Assembly (NCBI RefSeq): GCF_012926525.1
Contig: NZ_JABBNI010000017.1
Coordinates: 1-64,000, forward strand
DNA length: 64,000 nucleotides
Source: Clostridium muellerianum
GTDB taxonomy: Bacteria > Bacillota > Clostridia > Clostridiales > Clostridiaceae
Direction: 5' to 3'
The notes under the pieces were generated by a model. It saw nothing but the letters and a program-made list of their open reading frames with translations. It was not told the DNA's origin and searched no databases. Of this stretch, positions 23,975 to 34,815 are shown in pieces (positions within the stretch are counted from its first letter, which is position 1; every line of letters starts with the position of its first letter). The translations under genes were made by a program, and so were the position numbers.

Positions 23975-24100
23975 TTATCCGATGACTACCCGCTCTAATA
24001 CTCACGCTTCCTTAAGCGTACGTTCCGAGCGGCTACGTCCCTGGATAACGATTCCTAAGCATCAGGTGGAATTAAAACTCCATCTGATGCCAAGAACTCT
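23975..24100 (-). ncRNA. Candidate structured element A (paired with B at 62964)
   Basis: Read on the minus strand it has: hairpin 1 (GCATCAGATGGA with TCCACCTGATGC), TTAGGAATCG, TTATCCAGGGACGTAGC, hairpin 2 (ACGCTT AAGG AAGCGT), GAGTATTAGAGC, GGGTAGTCATC and GGATAA. TTATCC and GGATAA can close the domain. The order and the unpaired bases match element B, while hairpin 2 differs by paired changes. It lies between the AraC gene and the response regulator, antisense to both. Whether it is a transcribed RNA or the end of a mobile element is unresolved. Confidence 0.5.
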
Positions 24101-24150
24101 GTTTATGGATGAGACGTTTTCCAATATTCTGTCTAGAAGGAGAGATAAGG

Positions 24151-24828
24151 ATGAAAAAGATATTAGTTGTAGAGGATGATCCTAAAATCAATAAAATGGT
24201 ACAAACTTTGTTGAGAAAAAATGAATATGAAGCAGTAGCTGCGTTTTCTGGTACAGAAGCGCTTTTATTATTAGAAAAAGAGTCTTTTGATTTAATTTTA
24301 TTGGACTTAATGCTGCCAGGATTAAGTGGGGAAGAAATTTTAGCGAAGATTAATGAACAGTTTCAAATTCCTATTATATGTGTATCAGCAAAAGATGATT
24401 TAAACACTAAACTTGAATTGATTCGACATGGGGCAGATGATTATATAACAAAGCCATTTAACAATGAAGAATTAATTGTACGGATAGGTGCAGTATTAAG
24501 AAGAATGAATAAGGGTACAACCATAGATAAAACCAACATATTTCGATTTAAAGATTTGGCTTTAGATAATGAAAATCATATTGTAACTATTAATAATGAG
24601 CCTATTGAACTTACTGTAAAAGAGTATAGTATATTAGAATTATTAATTAGTAGTCCTAGAAAAGTATTTACCAAACAGAATATATTTGAGAGTGTTTGGT
24701 CTGAAGAATATATTATGGATGAAAGAGTGGTAACAGTACATGTTAGTAATTTGCGTAATAAATTGAAACATGGAGAAGAATACATAAAAACAGTTTGGGG
24801 AATAGGATATAAAATGCAAGACAATTAA
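24151..24828 (+). CDS. OmpR/PhoB family response regulator
   Basis: A 225-residue regulator: receiver domain with acidic pocket EDD (8-10), phospho-acceptor Asp52 in LDLMLPG, and KPF near 102; then an OmpR-type winged helix ending VHVSNLRNKLKHGEEYIKTV, then WGIGYKM. ATG 24151 is preceded by AAGGAG; the longer frame has no site. It heads a run of RR, ABC ATPase, ABC permease, ABC ATPase, FtsX permease and kinase. The presumed partner kinase is at 30120, after the transporters. It likely switches on the transporter genes in response to peptide antibiotics (inference). Confidence 0.88.
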   Translation: MKKILVVEDDPKINKMVQTLLRKNEYEAVAAFSGTEALLLLEKESFDLILLDLMLPGLSGEEILAKINEQFQIPIICVSAKDDLNTKLELIRHGADDYITKPFNNEELIVRIGAVLRRMNKGTTIDKTNIFRFKDLALDNENHIVTINNEPIELTVKEYSILELLISSPRKVFTKQNIFESVWSEEYIMDERVVTVHVSNLRNKLKHGEEYIKTVWGIGYKMQDN

Positions 24829-24945
24829 TTTATCAAACTTGATACTTTCTTGATAAATTCTAAATTCTATTTTAATACCTTTCATTTATTATTTAAATAT
24901 AGCATTAAATAATACTTTATCTTAGAAAGAAGGAGGTAAAAATAT

Positions 24946-25845
24946 ATGAGTTTAGTATTACAAACTAATGATTTAACTAAAAAATACGGAAAACAAATAG
25001 CTGTAAATAAGGTTAATCTTAATATTGAAAAGGGCGATATTTACGGTTTAATAGGGAAAAACGGTGCAGGCAAAACAACAATTATGAAAATTGCCTGTGG
25101 ACTTATTTATAAGGATCAGGGGGATATTCAACTGTTTGAAAGTAGCAATTTAGAAAAAGCCAGAAAAAGAATGGGATGTGTTATTGAACAGCCAGCACTT
25201 TATCCTAACATGACAGCAAGGGAAAACTTGATTTATTATGATAAGCTGCTTGGTATTACAGACTATGGTAATGCGGATGAGGTTCTAAGCTTAGTTGGTT
25301 TACAAAATACAGGAAAAAAGAAAACTAAAGCTTTTTCTCTTGGTATGAAACAGCGTTTATCCATTGCAATTTCCTTATTAGGTAATCCTGATTTTCTTAT
25401 CCTAGATGAGCCTATTAATGGATTAGATCCCTCTGGTATTAAAGAAGTTAGAGAATTACTATTAAAATTAAATAGTGAAAATGAAATTACTATTTTGATT
25501 TCCTCTCATATTTTAGGAGAACTTACTAAGATTGCAACAAAATATGGAGTCATACATAAAGGAGTACTTATTGATGAATTTCAAGCAGTAGAATTGGAAG
25601 AACGCTGCAAAAAGTGTCTTACCATTATAGTGAGTAATTCTGAAAAAGCAGCCTACGTTTTAAAAAATAACATTAACAGCTCAGATTTCAAAGTATTTGA
25701 TGAAGGAAAAATTTGCATTTATGATTATTTGGATATACCAGAACAAATTAATAAAGAATTGGTTGAAAATGGTGTTTTAGTATCAAGGATTTGCTTAGAA
25801 GGCAATGATATAGAAGGATATTTTGTAAAGTTGATGGGAGGCTAA
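24946..25845 (+). CDS. ABC transporter ATPase, BcrA-like
   Basis: A 299-residue ATPase of the BcrA/drug-export group: Walker A GKNGAGKTT at 38-46, signature FSLGMKQR near 127-134 (an LSxG variant), Walker B FLILDEPINGLDPSG near 146-160, and SSHI as switch. The roughly 80-residue C-terminal extension is typical of BcrA-like subunits. AGGAGG precedes the ATG. The permease follows after 51 bases. Related pairs export bacitracin or lantibiotics for self-protection. Confidence 0.87.
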   Translation: MSLVLQTNDLTKKYGKQIAVNKVNLNIEKGDIYGLIGKNGAGKTTIMKIACGLIYKDQGDIQLFESSNLEKARKRMGCVIEQPALYPNMTARENLIYYDKLLGITDYGNADEVLSLVGLQNTGKKKTKAFSLGMKQRLSIAISLLGNPDFLILDEPINGLDPSGIKEVRELLLKLNSENEITILISSHILGELTKIATKYGVIHKGVLIDEFQAVELEERCKKCLTIIVSNSEKAAYVLKNNINSSDFKVFDEGKICIYDYLDIPEQINKELVENGVLVSRICLEGNDIEGYFVKLMGG

Positions 25846-25896
25846 ACAATTAATAATTGTTTAGGACAGCATAAGGAATACAGGAGGGAATTAATA

Positions 25897-26655
25897 ATGA
25901 TGAATGTAATTTCTAGTGAATTTTATAAAATATTTAGAAGCAGGATTTTTCATGTTGTTTCAGTTATATTGCTAGCAATGAATGTTATTGCCTTTGTTTC
26001 TATATTAATAGAAAGATCAACTTCTCTTTCTACTGGGACAAAACATCGGATGATGGAAACGGCAATTTCTAGTTATCAAGAATCCTATAGTGCAGATTTT
26101 ATTTTCTATATGATCCTCATATTTGTGGCTTGTATGATTACTGCTGAATACTCTGGTGGAAATATACGACAAATGACTTGTCATGGAATAGCCAGATGGA
26201 AATTAGTTTTTGGACAGTATATAGCGATGTCTTCTGCCATTACAATAATTCTATTAGGTTTTGGCATTTTAAATTTATTATCAACTATAATGCTATTTCA
26301 ACTAGGACAAGTTGATGCAGCTGCATTTATTCGAATGAATATTGGAATGATTTGCATGTTTTGGGGTACTGCAGGAATTGGTGCTTTTTTATCTTATCTA
26401 TTAAAAAACGAAGGTATTACAATTATAATTTCTATTTTGTTAGTGGCAAGCAGCAGTTTCATAGTAAGCCTGTTTACTTTGATAACAAAAAATGATGCTT
26501 TTAAAAGGTACTCCCTTACAAATATGCGTAGTACCATAGTTAATTTAAATTCAAAACCAGAGGATGTTGTGAATTATTCAATTGCATTTTTGTTAATTGG
26601 AATAGTTACAATTTTTGCATCTAGTTTACTATTCTCAAAGAGAGATGTAGATTGA
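25897..26655 (+). CDS. ABC-2 type permease (partner of the BcrA-like ATPase)
   Basis: A 252-residue integral membrane protein with about six hydrophobic segments, among them VVSVILLAMNVIAFVSILI, DFIFYMILIFVACMITAEYS and IIISILLVASSSFIVSLFTL. ITAEYSGGNIRQMTCHGIAR matches the conserved cytoplasmic turn of ABC-2 permeases of the BcrB/lantibiotic-immunity type. AGGAGGG lies 9 bases before the ATG. Together with the preceding ATPase it forms one exporter. Confidence 0.82.
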   Translation: MMNVISSEFYKIFRSRIFHVVSVILLAMNVIAFVSILIERSTSLSTGTKHRMMETAISSYQESYSADFIFYMILIFVACMITAEYSGGNIRQMTCHGIARWKLVFGQYIAMSSAITIILLGFGILNLLSTIMLFQLGQVDAAAFIRMNIGMICMFWGTAGIGAFLSYLLKNEGITIIISILLVASSSFIVSLFTLITKNDAFKRYSLTNMRSTIVNLNSKPEDVVNYSIAFLLIGIVTIFASSLLFSKRDVD

Positions 26656-26757
26656 TTGATAAAAATGAACAAAACTTTGTAAGGTATATTACAAAATGTA
26701 TTTAGATAAATTAGATGATTTGAGAATTGTGTGCTAAAGGAGAGAGGAGAGAATATT

Positions 26758-27441
26758 TTGGATATATTAAGAACAGAAAATCTTTCAAAAATCTATGGAA
26801 CTGAAGATACAAAGGTTATTGCATTAGATAACTTGAATTTGAGAGTAGAAAAAGGCGAATTTGTTTCAATAATTGGACCAAGTGGATCAGGAAAATCTAC
26901 ACTTTTGCATATGTTAGGAAGTGTGGATCGTCCTACAAAGGGGAAAATATATATAGAGGGAACCGATATTTCATCAATGAATGAAACCCAGTCGGCTTTA
27001 TTTCGTCGACGAAAAATAGGACTAATTTATCAATCTTATAACCTAATTCCTACACTGAATGTGGAAAAGAATATAATGCTGCCTATGCTGTTAGATGGTG
27101 TAAAACCTAAACAAGAGGAATTTGATGAGATTGTAGGGATGCTTGGCTTAACAGAAAGGCTTAATCATTTGCCAAACCAGCTTTCTGGGGGGCAGCAGCA
27201 AAGAGTTGCTATAGGGCGTTCATTAATTTATAAGCCATCCATTATTTTGGCTGATGAGCCTACTGGTAATCTTGATAGAAAAAACACCAAGGCAACTCTT
27301 GACCTGTTGAAACTTTCAAATAAGGAATACAACCAGACAATTGTGATGATTACACATGACGAAGAAATTGCCTTATCAGCGGATAGAGTGATTACAATTG
27401 TTGATGGCAAAATAGTATCAGACGAGGTGAGCAAGCAGTGA
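26758..27441 (+). CDS. ABC transporter ATPase, MacB/BceA-like
   Basis: A 227-residue ATPase: Walker [10 protein letters not shown] near 41-49, the subgroup motif [16 protein letters not shown], signature LSGGQQQR near 140-147, and Walker [12 protein letters not shown]. These are features of the MacB/LolD/BceA branch, which drives mechanotransmission through FtsX-type permeases. TTG 26758 is taken as start because AAAGGAGAGAGGAG lies just before it; the upstream GTG would put the site inside the gene. The next gene starts within its stop codon. Confidence 0.87.
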   Translation: MDILRTENLSKIYGTEDTKVIALDNLNLRVEKGEFVSIIGPSGSGKSTLLHMLGSVDRPTKGKIYIEGTDISSMNETQSALFRRRKIGLIYQSYNLIPTLNVEKNIMLPMLLDGVKPKQEEFDEIVGMLGLTERLNHLPNQLSGGQQQRVAIGRSLIYKPSIILADEPTGNLDRKNTKATLDLLKLSNKEYNQTIVMITHDEEIALSADRVITIVDGKIVSDEVSKQ

Positions 27442-30071
27442 AAATTATGAATGAATACACGTATCACCAAATAAAAAAGAATAAGCGACATACAATTTCT
27501 ATATTAGTTGCTATAATAATTGCTTCTGCACTGTTGTGTTCATTATGTATATTTCTATATTCTATATGGGATACAAGGGTAAATTCAACAATTGAAAAAT
27601 CAGGTTATTGGCAGGGAGAATTATGGGATAACGTATCTGGTGATAAATTAAAATATGTTACAGAAAATCCAGCTGTTGAAGCTACAATGATTAAAGGAAA
27701 CTGGGTTACTGCTAAACTTTCTAATACAAAACGTCCATATCTATTAATGAGAGATGCAGATAAAAATTTTTGGACCGACATGAATCTGAAAAACAATCTT
27801 ACAAGAGGCAGCCTTCCTAAAAAAACTGGAGAAATCGTCGTATCAAAATTATTCTTTACAGATAATCCTACCTATAAAATTGGTGACAAATTAACACTTC
27901 CCATAGGTAATCGTATGATAGATAATAAAATAATTGAAACTCAAGCTTACAAAAATTCTAGTGAAATCTTTGAGAAAACAGGAACTAAAACTTACACAAT
28001 AGTTGGAGAATTAGACATTTCTGGAATTTCAGCTTATCCAGGATATATTGCTATGGGGTATTTGAAGCTTTCAGATATTCAGTCAAGCGATAAACTTACG
28101 GTTTATATGCGTCTTGTGAATCCTCGTAACATATATAAAGAATTACCCAAAGTGGCAAAGTCTGCTGGATTAGCCAAAGATGAATATGGACAGTATGAAG
28201 TTAAGTATAATACCCAGTTATTAAGTTTATATGGAATTAGCGATAAAAGCAATACAAACACTGAATTTGCTATAATTTTCGCTATAGTTGCAATTCTATT
28301 TTTATTAGTTATGGGTGCATTTGTTCTCATTATATATAATGCATTCTCTTTATCTGCTAACAGCCGAATTAAGGAATTGAGCATTTTAAAAAGTTTAGGA
28401 GCAACTCCAAGACAAATTAAGTATTCTGTGCTTTATGAAGGATTTTTGCTGTGGATTATTCAGCTGCCAATTGGTTTAATGATAGGATATGCATTTAGTT
28501 ATATTGTATTTTCTAAGGTTAATGGAATTCTTAGTATTACAGAAAATTATAAGAGTATACATGTTTCCTTTTCATGGGCAGTAATTGCTTTTTCTGTAAT
28601 CATCTCCTTAATTACTGTTTTAATCTCAGCATATATTCCGGCAAGAAAAGTGGCGAAGGTGCCAGCTATTTCTGGAATACGTCAGAATAATCAAAACATA
28701 AAAATTAAAAAGCAAAAACGCACTTCAATAATCAATAGAATATTTGGTATAGAAGGTGAACTGGCAGGTGCGCAATTTTCCGCTAATAAGAGAAGCTTAC
28801 GTACAGCTATCCTATCTCTTTCAATGTGTTTTATATTAATAGCAGGATATATTAGTATTATTTCAATATATAATTTAGCTGATTCTAAGAATAACAAAGC
28901 GGTTAGTCATGATGTTAAGCTTAATCTAGATATTGTTGATGAACCAAGCGATAAAATGATTAATGAAATTATCTCACTACCTGAAGTTCAAGATAGTGTG
29001 GTTAAAAGGCAGGTACGTACTTCAACCTATGTAACATCAGATGAGGAGTCAAATATTTTTGCTAAATCTGGTGGATTTGCTGGACTAAACTATAAGTATA
29101 ATGTAATAAAGGAAAATGGAAAGTATAGGATTATAGTAAACTTAGTTGGATTAAGCGATAAATCCTTCAAAAAGTATTGCAAAGAAGTTGGCACTGATGC
29201 TGACAAATATTATAAGGAAGGTACAGTAGCAGGTATACTTCTAAATAGCACATATCACAAACCTGATAATTCAAAGGTTGTACAACAAATACCTCTATTA
29301 AATATAAAACAAGGAAGTAAAATGCTTTTACATGAAAAAGTAGAAGATGATATGGAAACAAATAATAAATTTGATGTTCAAATAGGACATGTTACAGAAG
29401 TTTCTCCTAGCGACCTTGGAGGGAATAGATATAGCTTAGCTTTTATTATTCCTATGAAAAATTATGAGCAGATAGTTAGTGGCTTTTCATCAGATCGTAA
29501 GCTTGAGTCTAGCATAATGTCAATTGATTTGCTAGTGGGAGATAAGGTTAGTCCAAAGGTAAAGGAAAAAATAACAAAGATTTGTAATTCCTACTTAGGT
29601 TCACAGGACTTTAGAATATGGACTTTAGTGGAAGAGAGGAATCATAAAGAACTGCTTCAGAAAGCTATTACAGTTGGTGTTTATGCTGTTGCATTAATGA
29701 TTGGCATAATTGGTGTTTTTAATGCATTTTCCACGGTTTCAAATAATATCAGGCTGCGTAGAAAAGAATTTGCTATGCTTCGGTCAGTGGGATTAACACC
29801 TAAAGGATTAAATAAAATGTTGATATTAGAAGGTCTGTTCTTTGCATTAAAACCAATTATTATTAGTATTCCAGTGGTGATCATTATTTGTTGTTATATG
29901 TTAAGCTTAGCATCAATAATATGGAATGAATTTATGACTGTTTTTCCAGGTGAAGCAATTTCAATTTATGCTATACTAATATTTGTAGCTATATTTTTAT
30001 CCTATTGGTTTTCTTCAAAATCAGTTAAGAAAAGCAATATTATAGAAGCAATGAAGGACGAAATAGTATAA
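27438..30071 (+). CDS. FtsX-like permease, MacB/BceB superfamily
   Basis: An 877-residue permease with an N-terminal membrane helix ([20 protein letters not shown]), a first extracellular region, a three-helix FtsX block near 275-420 ([20 protein letters not shown] is the typical turn), then a second helix and large extracellular region (about 470-740) and a final FtsX block ([20 protein letters not shown]). Two FtsX domains in one chain are usual for this family in Firmicutes. GTG 27438 overlaps the stop of the ATPase gene (GTGA), so the two are coupled. It should form a peptide-sensing or export complex with that ATPase. Confidence 0.85.
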   Translation: MKIMNEYTYHQIKKNKRHTISILVAIIIASALLCSLCIFLYSIWDTRVNSTIEKSGYWQGELWDNVSGDKLKYVTENPAVEATMIKGNWVTAKLSNTKRPYLLMRDADKNFWTDMNLKNNLTRGSLPKKTGEIVVSKLFFTDNPTYKIGDKLTLPIGNRMIDNKIIETQAYKNSSEIFEKTGTKTYTIVGELDISGISAYPGYIAMGYLKLSDIQSSDKLTVYMRLVNPRNIYKELPKVAKSAGLAKDEYGQYEVKYNTQLLSLYGISDKSNTNTEFAIIFAIVAILFLLVMGAFVLIIYNAFSLSANSRIKELSILKSLGATPRQIKYSVLYEGFLLWIIQLPIGLMIGYAFSYIVFSKVNGILSITENYKSIHVSFSWAVIAFSVIISLITVLISAYIPARKVAKVPAISGIRQNNQNIKIKKQKRTSIINRIFGIEGELAGAQFSANKRSLRTAILSLSMCFILIAGYISIISIYNLADSKNNKAVSHDVKLNLDIVDEPSDKMINEIISLPEVQDSVVKRQVRTSTYVTSDEESNIFAKSGGFAGLNYKYNVIKENGKYRIIVNLVGLSDKSFKKYCKEVGTDADKYYKEGTVAGILLNSTYHKPDNSKVVQQIPLLNIKQGSKMLLHEKVEDDMETNNKFDVQIGHVTEVSPSDLGGNRYSLAFIIPMKNYEQIVSGFSSDRKLESSIMSIDLLVGDKVSPKVKEKITKICNSYLGSQDFRIWTLVEERNHKELLQKAITVGVYAVALMIGIIGVFNAFSTVSNNIRLRRKEFAMLRSVGLTPKGLNKMLILEGLFFALKPIIISIPVVIIICCYMLSLASIIWNEFMTVFPGEAISIYAILIFVAIFLSYWFSSKSVKKSNIIEAMKDEIV

Positions 30072-30119
30072 TTGTTATATTTGTTATAGGTACGGATTAA
30101 GTAATGCAAAGGAGTTAAT

Positions 30120-31025
30120 ATGGAAAGCATTTGGATAGTTACAACTTTTTTATTAATGTTTATGTTTATCATACTTGTTTTTTATCATCTGTATTATCGC
30201 AGGAATATTAAGCATATTACAAAACAATTAGAGGAAATTATGAATTTAACAGATACCAATCAGTTATTGACAGTAGTAGCAAAACAAAAGGATATTGCAA
30301 ACCTTATTAATCAGCTCAATAAGTTAATAGGAGATGTCAGACTGTCCCGTATACGAATTAAAAGGTTAAACAAGAATTTTAGACAGAGCATAACTAATAT
30401 TTCACATGATTTACGCACTCCGCTTACAACTGCTAGTGGGTACGTTCAAATGCTACAAACAAGTTCTACAGAGGAAGAACACCAAGAGTACTTAGCGATA
30501 ATATTAGAACGACAAAATATGGTTAAGATGCTGCTGGAACAATTATTTGAGTATGTACGTATTGAATCAGGTGAGATTACTTATGAACATGTGACTATAG
30601 ATGCAAAAAAAATTTTGGTAGATACACTTGCCATGTACTATGACGATTTTTATAAAAAAGGACAAGAACCAACTGTTCATTTGCCAGAGCAACCCTGCAT
30701 GATACTAGGAGATGAACAAGGAGTGAAAAGAATATTTTCAAACATTTTATTTAATGCAATTGTACATGGTAAGGGAGAATATTGTTTTGAAATTCAGGAA
30801 TCAGATGGATATACATTTACTTTTTCCAATCTTAGTGAACCTATGACCAAGGATGATCTAGATTATATCTTTGAACGTTTTTACACAAAGGATAAATCTA
30901 GAAATAAAAATACTACAGGATTAGGCTTGGCAATAGCTAAGGAAATTACCAAACGGTTAAATGGAACAATAGAAGCTTTTTATAATAATGGGAAATTCTT
31001 AGTGTCTATTTCATTTCCTGGATGA
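30120..31025 (+). CDS. Sensor histidine kinase
   Basis: A 301-residue kinase with a single N-terminal membrane helix (IVTTFLLMFMFIILVFYHLY) and no sizeable extracellular domain. The H-box is NISHDLRTPLTTA (His96), the N-box NILFNAIVHG near 207-216, and the G-box GLGLAIAKEI. With no sensory domain, it probably learns of antibiotic through the neighbouring FtsX permease, as Bce-type kinases do; Bce kinases usually have two helices, so this is a variant. AAGGAG precedes the ATG. It is separated by 48 bases from the permease and ends the operon. Confidence 0.85.
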   Translation: MESIWIVTTFLLMFMFIILVFYHLYYRRNIKHITKQLEEIMNLTDTNQLLTVVAKQKDIANLINQLNKLIGDVRLSRIRIKRLNKNFRQSITNISHDLRTPLTTASGYVQMLQTSSTEEEHQEYLAIILERQNMVKMLLEQLFEYVRIESGEITYEHVTIDAKKILVDTLAMYYDDFYKKGQEPTVHLPEQPCMILGDEQGVKRIFSNILFNAIVHGKGEYCFEIQESDGYTFTFSNLSEPMTKDDLDYIFERFYTKDKSRNKNTTGLGLAIAKEITKRLNGTIEAFYNNGKFLVSISFPG

Positions 31026-31161
31026 TTATGCTAACGCTAAAATAATATCGTTAGAAGATGTACTATCCTTTGAACCTTTATTAGAAGAGGTTTTTAGCAA
31101 TTTGGGATGTACTTATGAATATTCAGAAACTGAAAATAAATTCGTAGAAGTTAAAGAATAA
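31021..31161 (+). pseudogene. Short 3' gene fragment of unknown origin
   Basis: An open stretch of 46 codons begins at the end of the kinase gene with no start codon or ribosome site and reads KIISLEDVLSFEPLLEEVFS, then NLGCTYEYSETENKF, before TAA. Codon use and composition look protein-like. I do not recognise the family. It is probably the tail of a deleted gene. Confidence 0.3.
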
Positions 31162-31236
31162 GGAATTGATATATAGATAAACATCACTGACAATTAACTT
31201 GCATCATTGTATATGCTGCGAAACTTCAGTAGGATA

Positions 31237-31291
31237 AAAACTTTTAATCATTCTAAAGTGTTTCTTTAAGGATGATTAAAAGTTTTATTTA
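31237..31291 (-). terminator. Intrinsic terminator of the small membrane protein gene
   Basis: AAAACTTTTAATCAT pairs perfectly (15 bp) with 31272-31286. On the minus strand the stem is followed by TTTTTATCC; on the plus strand by ATTTAT. It lies just after the minus-strand 52-codon gene and can also end the kinase operon. Confidence 0.75.
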
Positions 31292-31309
31292 TATCAGAAA
31301 ACACTATTA

Positions 31310-31468
31310 TTACTCATATATTGCGTACATAATAGTGCCTATTATAAAAAGAAAAATATCTAGCAATAATACTATCAAAGAGGTTTTTAATAGCCTTTTA
31401 TTATTTTTAACAATTCCAACCCAAAGTCCTATTGATGAGGATATACCAATAATTATAAATAATAACAT
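31310..31468 (-). CDS. Small two-helix membrane protein
   Basis: A 52-residue protein with two hydrophobic helices, FIIIGISSSIGLWVGIV and SLIVLLLDIFLFIIGTIMYA, joined by the basic loop KNNKRLLKTS. ATG 31468 is chosen because GAAGGGA lies 8-9 bases upstream; a second ATG six codons earlier has no site. A strong terminator follows 19 bases after the stop. The family is unknown. Site, length and terminator support a real gene although it is very short. Confidence 0.6.
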   Translation of the reverse strand: MLLFIIIGISSSIGLWVGIVKNNKRLLKTSLIVLLLDIFLFIIGTIMYAIYE

Positions 31469-31486
31469 ACTTTGTTTTCCCTTCAT

Positions 31487-31837
31487 TAAATAAATTAATT
31501 TGTTACTTTATAATAATTTGAGTAAATTTCACATTTTTTAATCATTTAATTTACTTCATAGTTATTAGTGGATTGTAAAAGTGAGTTATCTTCTCTGAGA
31601 AGTTATAGTGGTGGTGATTTAGATATCACATTAATTAAGAAATTTTGAATAAACTCATCCTAAATTTTAAAATACTAATTGTTCAATTCCCTAAATTTTC
31701 CAATGTAAGTTGATTGTTAGAAATAGCATATCAAATTTGTATAATGGCATATAGATTCCAAAAAATACATTTCAATATTTTTTGGAAAAGTAACGATTAT
31801 ACAAGTATATATTTTAATAAAGGAGAGGGGGCATTTT
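31487..31837. other. Upstream region of the chemoreceptor gene with a 12-bp inverted repeat
   Basis: No gene. TTCCAAAAAATA (31756-31767) and TATTTTTTGGAA (31776-31787) are exact inverted repeats with an 8-base loop, 50 bases before the chemoreceptor ATG. It could be an operator or an RNA hairpin in the leader. The rest is AT-rich, with a possible TATAAT at 31740. Confidence 0.45.
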
Positions 31838-33871
31838 ATGTCAATAAAGAAAAAAATCCCATTACTGATAGCATCGATTATAGTAATATTAATGGTAACG
31901 ACAACTTTATTTATGAGCAATCGCTCAAGCAGTATAATAACTAGTAAGACGGATATGGAAATGCAGCAAATATCTAATAGGTTGGTTGAAACTATAAGTA
32001 CAATGGTTGAAAAAGAGCAAATGGCAGTTAGGATTTTTTCAGAAAAAAATGTAGTTATAAATTTGCTTAAATCAGCAAAAGAGTCTGAAAGTAGCGATAC
32101 ATTTATTAAACAGAATCAAGATATGGAAGTTACACTAGAAGCTTATGCAAAGGAGGCAAAAAATCTTGATCAAATTTTTATAGTAGATACAAAGGGAACT
32201 ATAATATCAAGCAGTCTTAAAGATTCTATAGGCAAAAGTTTAACTGATAGATCTTACAATAAACCAACCTTAGAAGGTAAAGCATCTATAAGTGAAATGG
32301 TTTTATGTAAAACTACTAATATTCCTATAATAGTTTTTACAAATCCTATAAAAAGCGGTAATGAAGTTATAGGGTATGTAGGTACAACAGTTATTGGAAG
32401 TAGCTTTTCAAAATATTTAAATAATGCAAAAATAAGCAACTGCCCATCAAGTTATGTTTTTCTAGTTGATTATAAAGGAAATTTAATTTACCATCCTACT
32501 AAAGAAAAAATAGGTAAAGCTGCAGATGTTACTGAGATAAAAAGTATAGCTAATAAATTAGATAGTGGCGAAAATGTAAAGGGAGATATACTTAAGTATA
32601 CTTATAATAATGAGAAAAAAATAGCAGCATATTCGATAGTTCCTGAAACAAACTGGGTTTTAGTAACTACTGGTGATGCAGTCGAAGTTACTAAAGATGT
32701 AAGAAATATGACATACTTAATAATAATTATAGCAAGTATATTATCATTAATAGCTATGGGAGTAGGATATTTATTTTCACTAAAAATTACAAAACCTATT
32801 GTAGAAATAACTGAACTTGTAAATAGAACCTGTGATTTGGATTTGAAAGATGATAAAGATTATGAGGGATTGTATAAATATAATGATGAAGTAGGAGAAA
32901 TTTTTAAGGCAGTTGGCAGTATGAGAAAAATTCTAAGAGAAATGGTTGAAAGCTTAAGTTCAGCTTCACAAACTATAAATTCAAATGCAGCGTTAGTTGA
33001 AAGTTTAACTGTTGAATTAAAAGGTTATGCTGAGCAAACAGCATCTGAAAGCCAAAATCTTTCAGCAGGTATGGAACAAAATGCGGCTACAGTAGAAGAA
33101 GTTTCAGCTTCTTCTGACGAAATGGGGAATGCAGTAAATTCTATGGCTGAAAAAGCTACAGATGGTTTAAGTAATGCTAATGCTATTGCTGAAAGAGCAG
33201 AAAAACTTAAAAGTTCGGCAGTTGAATCTAGCACAAAAGCTAATTCAATATATACTTCAGTAAAAACTGATTTAGAAAAGGCTATTGAAAATTCTAAATC
33301 TATTGAAAAAATAAATGAGTTGTCCTCATCTATACTTAGTATTACAGAACAAACAAATTTGCTTGCGCTTAATGCAGCTATAGAAGCAGCTAGAGCTGGA
33401 GAAGCTGGAAAAGGTTTTGCTGTAGTGGCTAATGAAGTTGGCAAATTAGCAGAAGAATCAGCAGTAACAGCTGGTAATATTCAAAATATAGTTAATCAAG
33501 TAGTAGGTTCTGTAAGAGATTTATCAGATAACTCAACTAAACTGCTTAAATTTATTAATCAAACTGTATTAACGGATTATAATAAATTAATGGATACAGG
33601 TGAAAAATACAATGAGGATGCTGATTTAGTTAATAATTTTATGCTTGATTTTAGTGCTTTAGCTGAAGAATTAAGTTCATCTATATCTGACATAGCTAAT
33701 GCTATAGGTGAAGTAGCAAACACTGTAAGTGATGGAGCTAGAGGTGTAACTGAAATAGCTAATAAAGCATCTAATATAAATGAAAAATTAGAAAGTATAA
33801 AATCCACTACTGAAATTAATAAACATAGTGCGGAGGAATTACAACAAATTATATCTAAATTCAAACTATAA
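31838..33871 (+). CDS. Methyl-accepting chemotaxis protein with Cache sensor
   Basis: A 677-residue chemoreceptor: helix 1 at about 7-28 ([18 protein letters not shown]), an extracellular dCache-type domain (about 35-280, with [15 protein letters not shown] and [20 protein letters not shown]), helix 2 at about 290-312, HAMP, then the signalling coiled coil. The kinase-contact hairpin is [20 protein letters not shown], then [33 protein letters not shown] precedes the ATG. It is an orphan receptor here, with no che genes nearby. The ligand is probably a small organic acid or amino acid, as for other Cache receptors (inference). Confidence 0.92.
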   Translation: MSIKKKIPLLIASIIVILMVTTTLFMSNRSSSIITSKTDMEMQQISNRLVETISTMVEKEQMAVRIFSEKNVVINLLKSAKESESSDTFIKQNQDMEVTLEAYAKEAKNLDQIFIVDTKGTIISSSLKDSIGKSLTDRSYNKPTLEGKASISEMVLCKTTNIPIIVFTNPIKSGNEVIGYVGTTVIGSSFSKYLNNAKISNCPSSYVFLVDYKGNLIYHPTKEKIGKAADVTEIKSIANKLDSGENVKGDILKYTYNNEKKIAAYSIVPETNWVLVTTGDAVEVTKDVRNMTYLIIIIASILSLIAMGVGYLFSLKITKPIVEITELVNRTCDLDLKDDKDYEGLYKYNDEVGEIFKAVGSMRKILREMVESLSSASQTINSNAALVESLTVELKGYAEQTASESQNLSAGMEQNAATVEEVSASSDEMGNAVNSMAEKATDGLSNANAIAERAEKLKSSAVESSTKANSIYTSVKTDLEKAIENSKSIEKINELSSSILSITEQTNLLALNAAIEAARAGEAGKGFAVVANEVGKLAEESAVTAGNIQNIVNQVVGSVRDLSDNSTKLLKFINQTVLTDYNKLMDTGEKYNEDADLVNNFMLDFSALAEELSSSISDIANAIGEVANTVSDGARGVTEIANKASNINEKLESIKSTTEINKHSAEELQQIISKFKL

Positions 33872-33910
33872 CATAATTAAGTGTAGTTAACATAACACCA
33901 CTTAGATGAA

Positions 33911-33963
33911 TAAGCGACTATCACCAAATCAGAGATTTGATGATAGTCGCTTAAACTTTTTTA
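33911..33963 (+). terminator. Intrinsic terminator after the chemoreceptor gene
   Basis: TAAGCGACTATC pairs with GATAGTCGCTTA and the inner CAAATC with GATTTG around AGA, followed by AACTTTTTT. Confidence 0.85.
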
Positions 33964-34223
33964 CTAAGACTATTAGAAAAATATTTAAATCTACTTTCAG
34001 CTTTGGTATTACATTTCTCTGCATAAGTTAAATTTCTAGTGTTGTTATTTTTTTGAATATGCCTTATATAATAAAGCTTGTATAAAACCTATTTTTTATA
34101 TAGGTGATAATAGAATGTTAATTACATAAAACATGTGCTATAATTTCTATATATTAACATATAATTGTAAAAAATAACAGAACACCATTGTTTTAAAAAT
34201 ATGTTTTGGGGATGATAAATAAA

Positions 34224-34718
34224 ATGATTAAGCAAGGGAGTATTTGTATAAGAACTATTGAAGAATGTGATTTGAAAGTAATATATGAATTAAATTCACA
34301 AAAAAAACGAGGGAATTATCAGGAATTTCAATTTGAGTCATTTCGTAAACTACAAATGCAATATGAAAAAGATGGCTTTTGCTCTTCTGAATTCCAAATG
34401 CTGAATGTAGAAGGAGGAGAAAAATCAATTGGTTTGGTGTATCTTAGCTTTTATAGGCAAGGGATTGCACGAATTGGTTTAGTTCTAAATCCTGATAGCT
34501 GTAATAAAGGAAATGGAAAAGTTGTACTCGATTTAATAGTAAAATATATATTTGATAATTATCCAATAGTAAGGATAGAAGCAGACACTGATGTAGAAAA
34601 TATTATTGCACAAAAAGTACTTGAAAAGTTTGGCTTTTTAAAAGAGGGTACATTAAGAAAGTACCGTTATCATCATGGTACATATCATGATTCATATATG
34701 TATAGCATTATAAAATAA
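34224..34718 (+). CDS. GNAT family N-acetyltransferase, RimJ/RimL-like
   Basis: A 164-residue acetyltransferase of the RimJ/RimL type (Acetyltransf_3): IRTIEECDLKVIYELN at the start, LVLNPDSCNKGNGKVVLDLI as the CoA-binding motif A, VENIIAQKVLEKFGFLKEGT, then LRKYRYHHGTYHDSYMYSI, the standard ending of the group. ATG 34224 is chosen because GGGGA lies about 11 bases upstream; earlier in-frame starts overlap that site. The protein or metabolite substrate is unknown. It is monocistronic. Confidence 0.82.
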   Translation: MIKQGSICIRTIEECDLKVIYELNSQKKRGNYQEFQFESFRKLQMQYEKDGFCSSEFQMLNVEGGEKSIGLVYLSFYRQGIARIGLVLNPDSCNKGNGKVVLDLIVKYIFDNYPIVRIEADTDVENIIAQKVLEKFGFLKEGTLRKYRYHHGTYHDSYMYSIIK

Positions 34719-34815
34719 ATATGTGGCCAAATTACTTAAAAGATAATTAATAAAGATTATGTCATACCCTAGAATATGGAAGTAAACTAACTTGCCCAAA
34801 TATAATAAACAATTT

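Noticed and set aside
30120-31025. Kinase assigned as BceS
   Set aside because: It has one helix and a normal HisKA box with SHDLRTP, unlike the two-helix BceS at 52.8 kb, so no Bce name was given.
31272-31493. Plus-strand 73-residue frame after the kinase operon
   Set aside because: It begins inside the terminator stem and is antisense to the better supported minus-strand 52-residue gene.
33025-33444. Minus-strand 139-residue frame in the chemoreceptor gene
   Set aside because: It is an antisense frame of the regular coiled-coil coding sequence, common with biased codon use.
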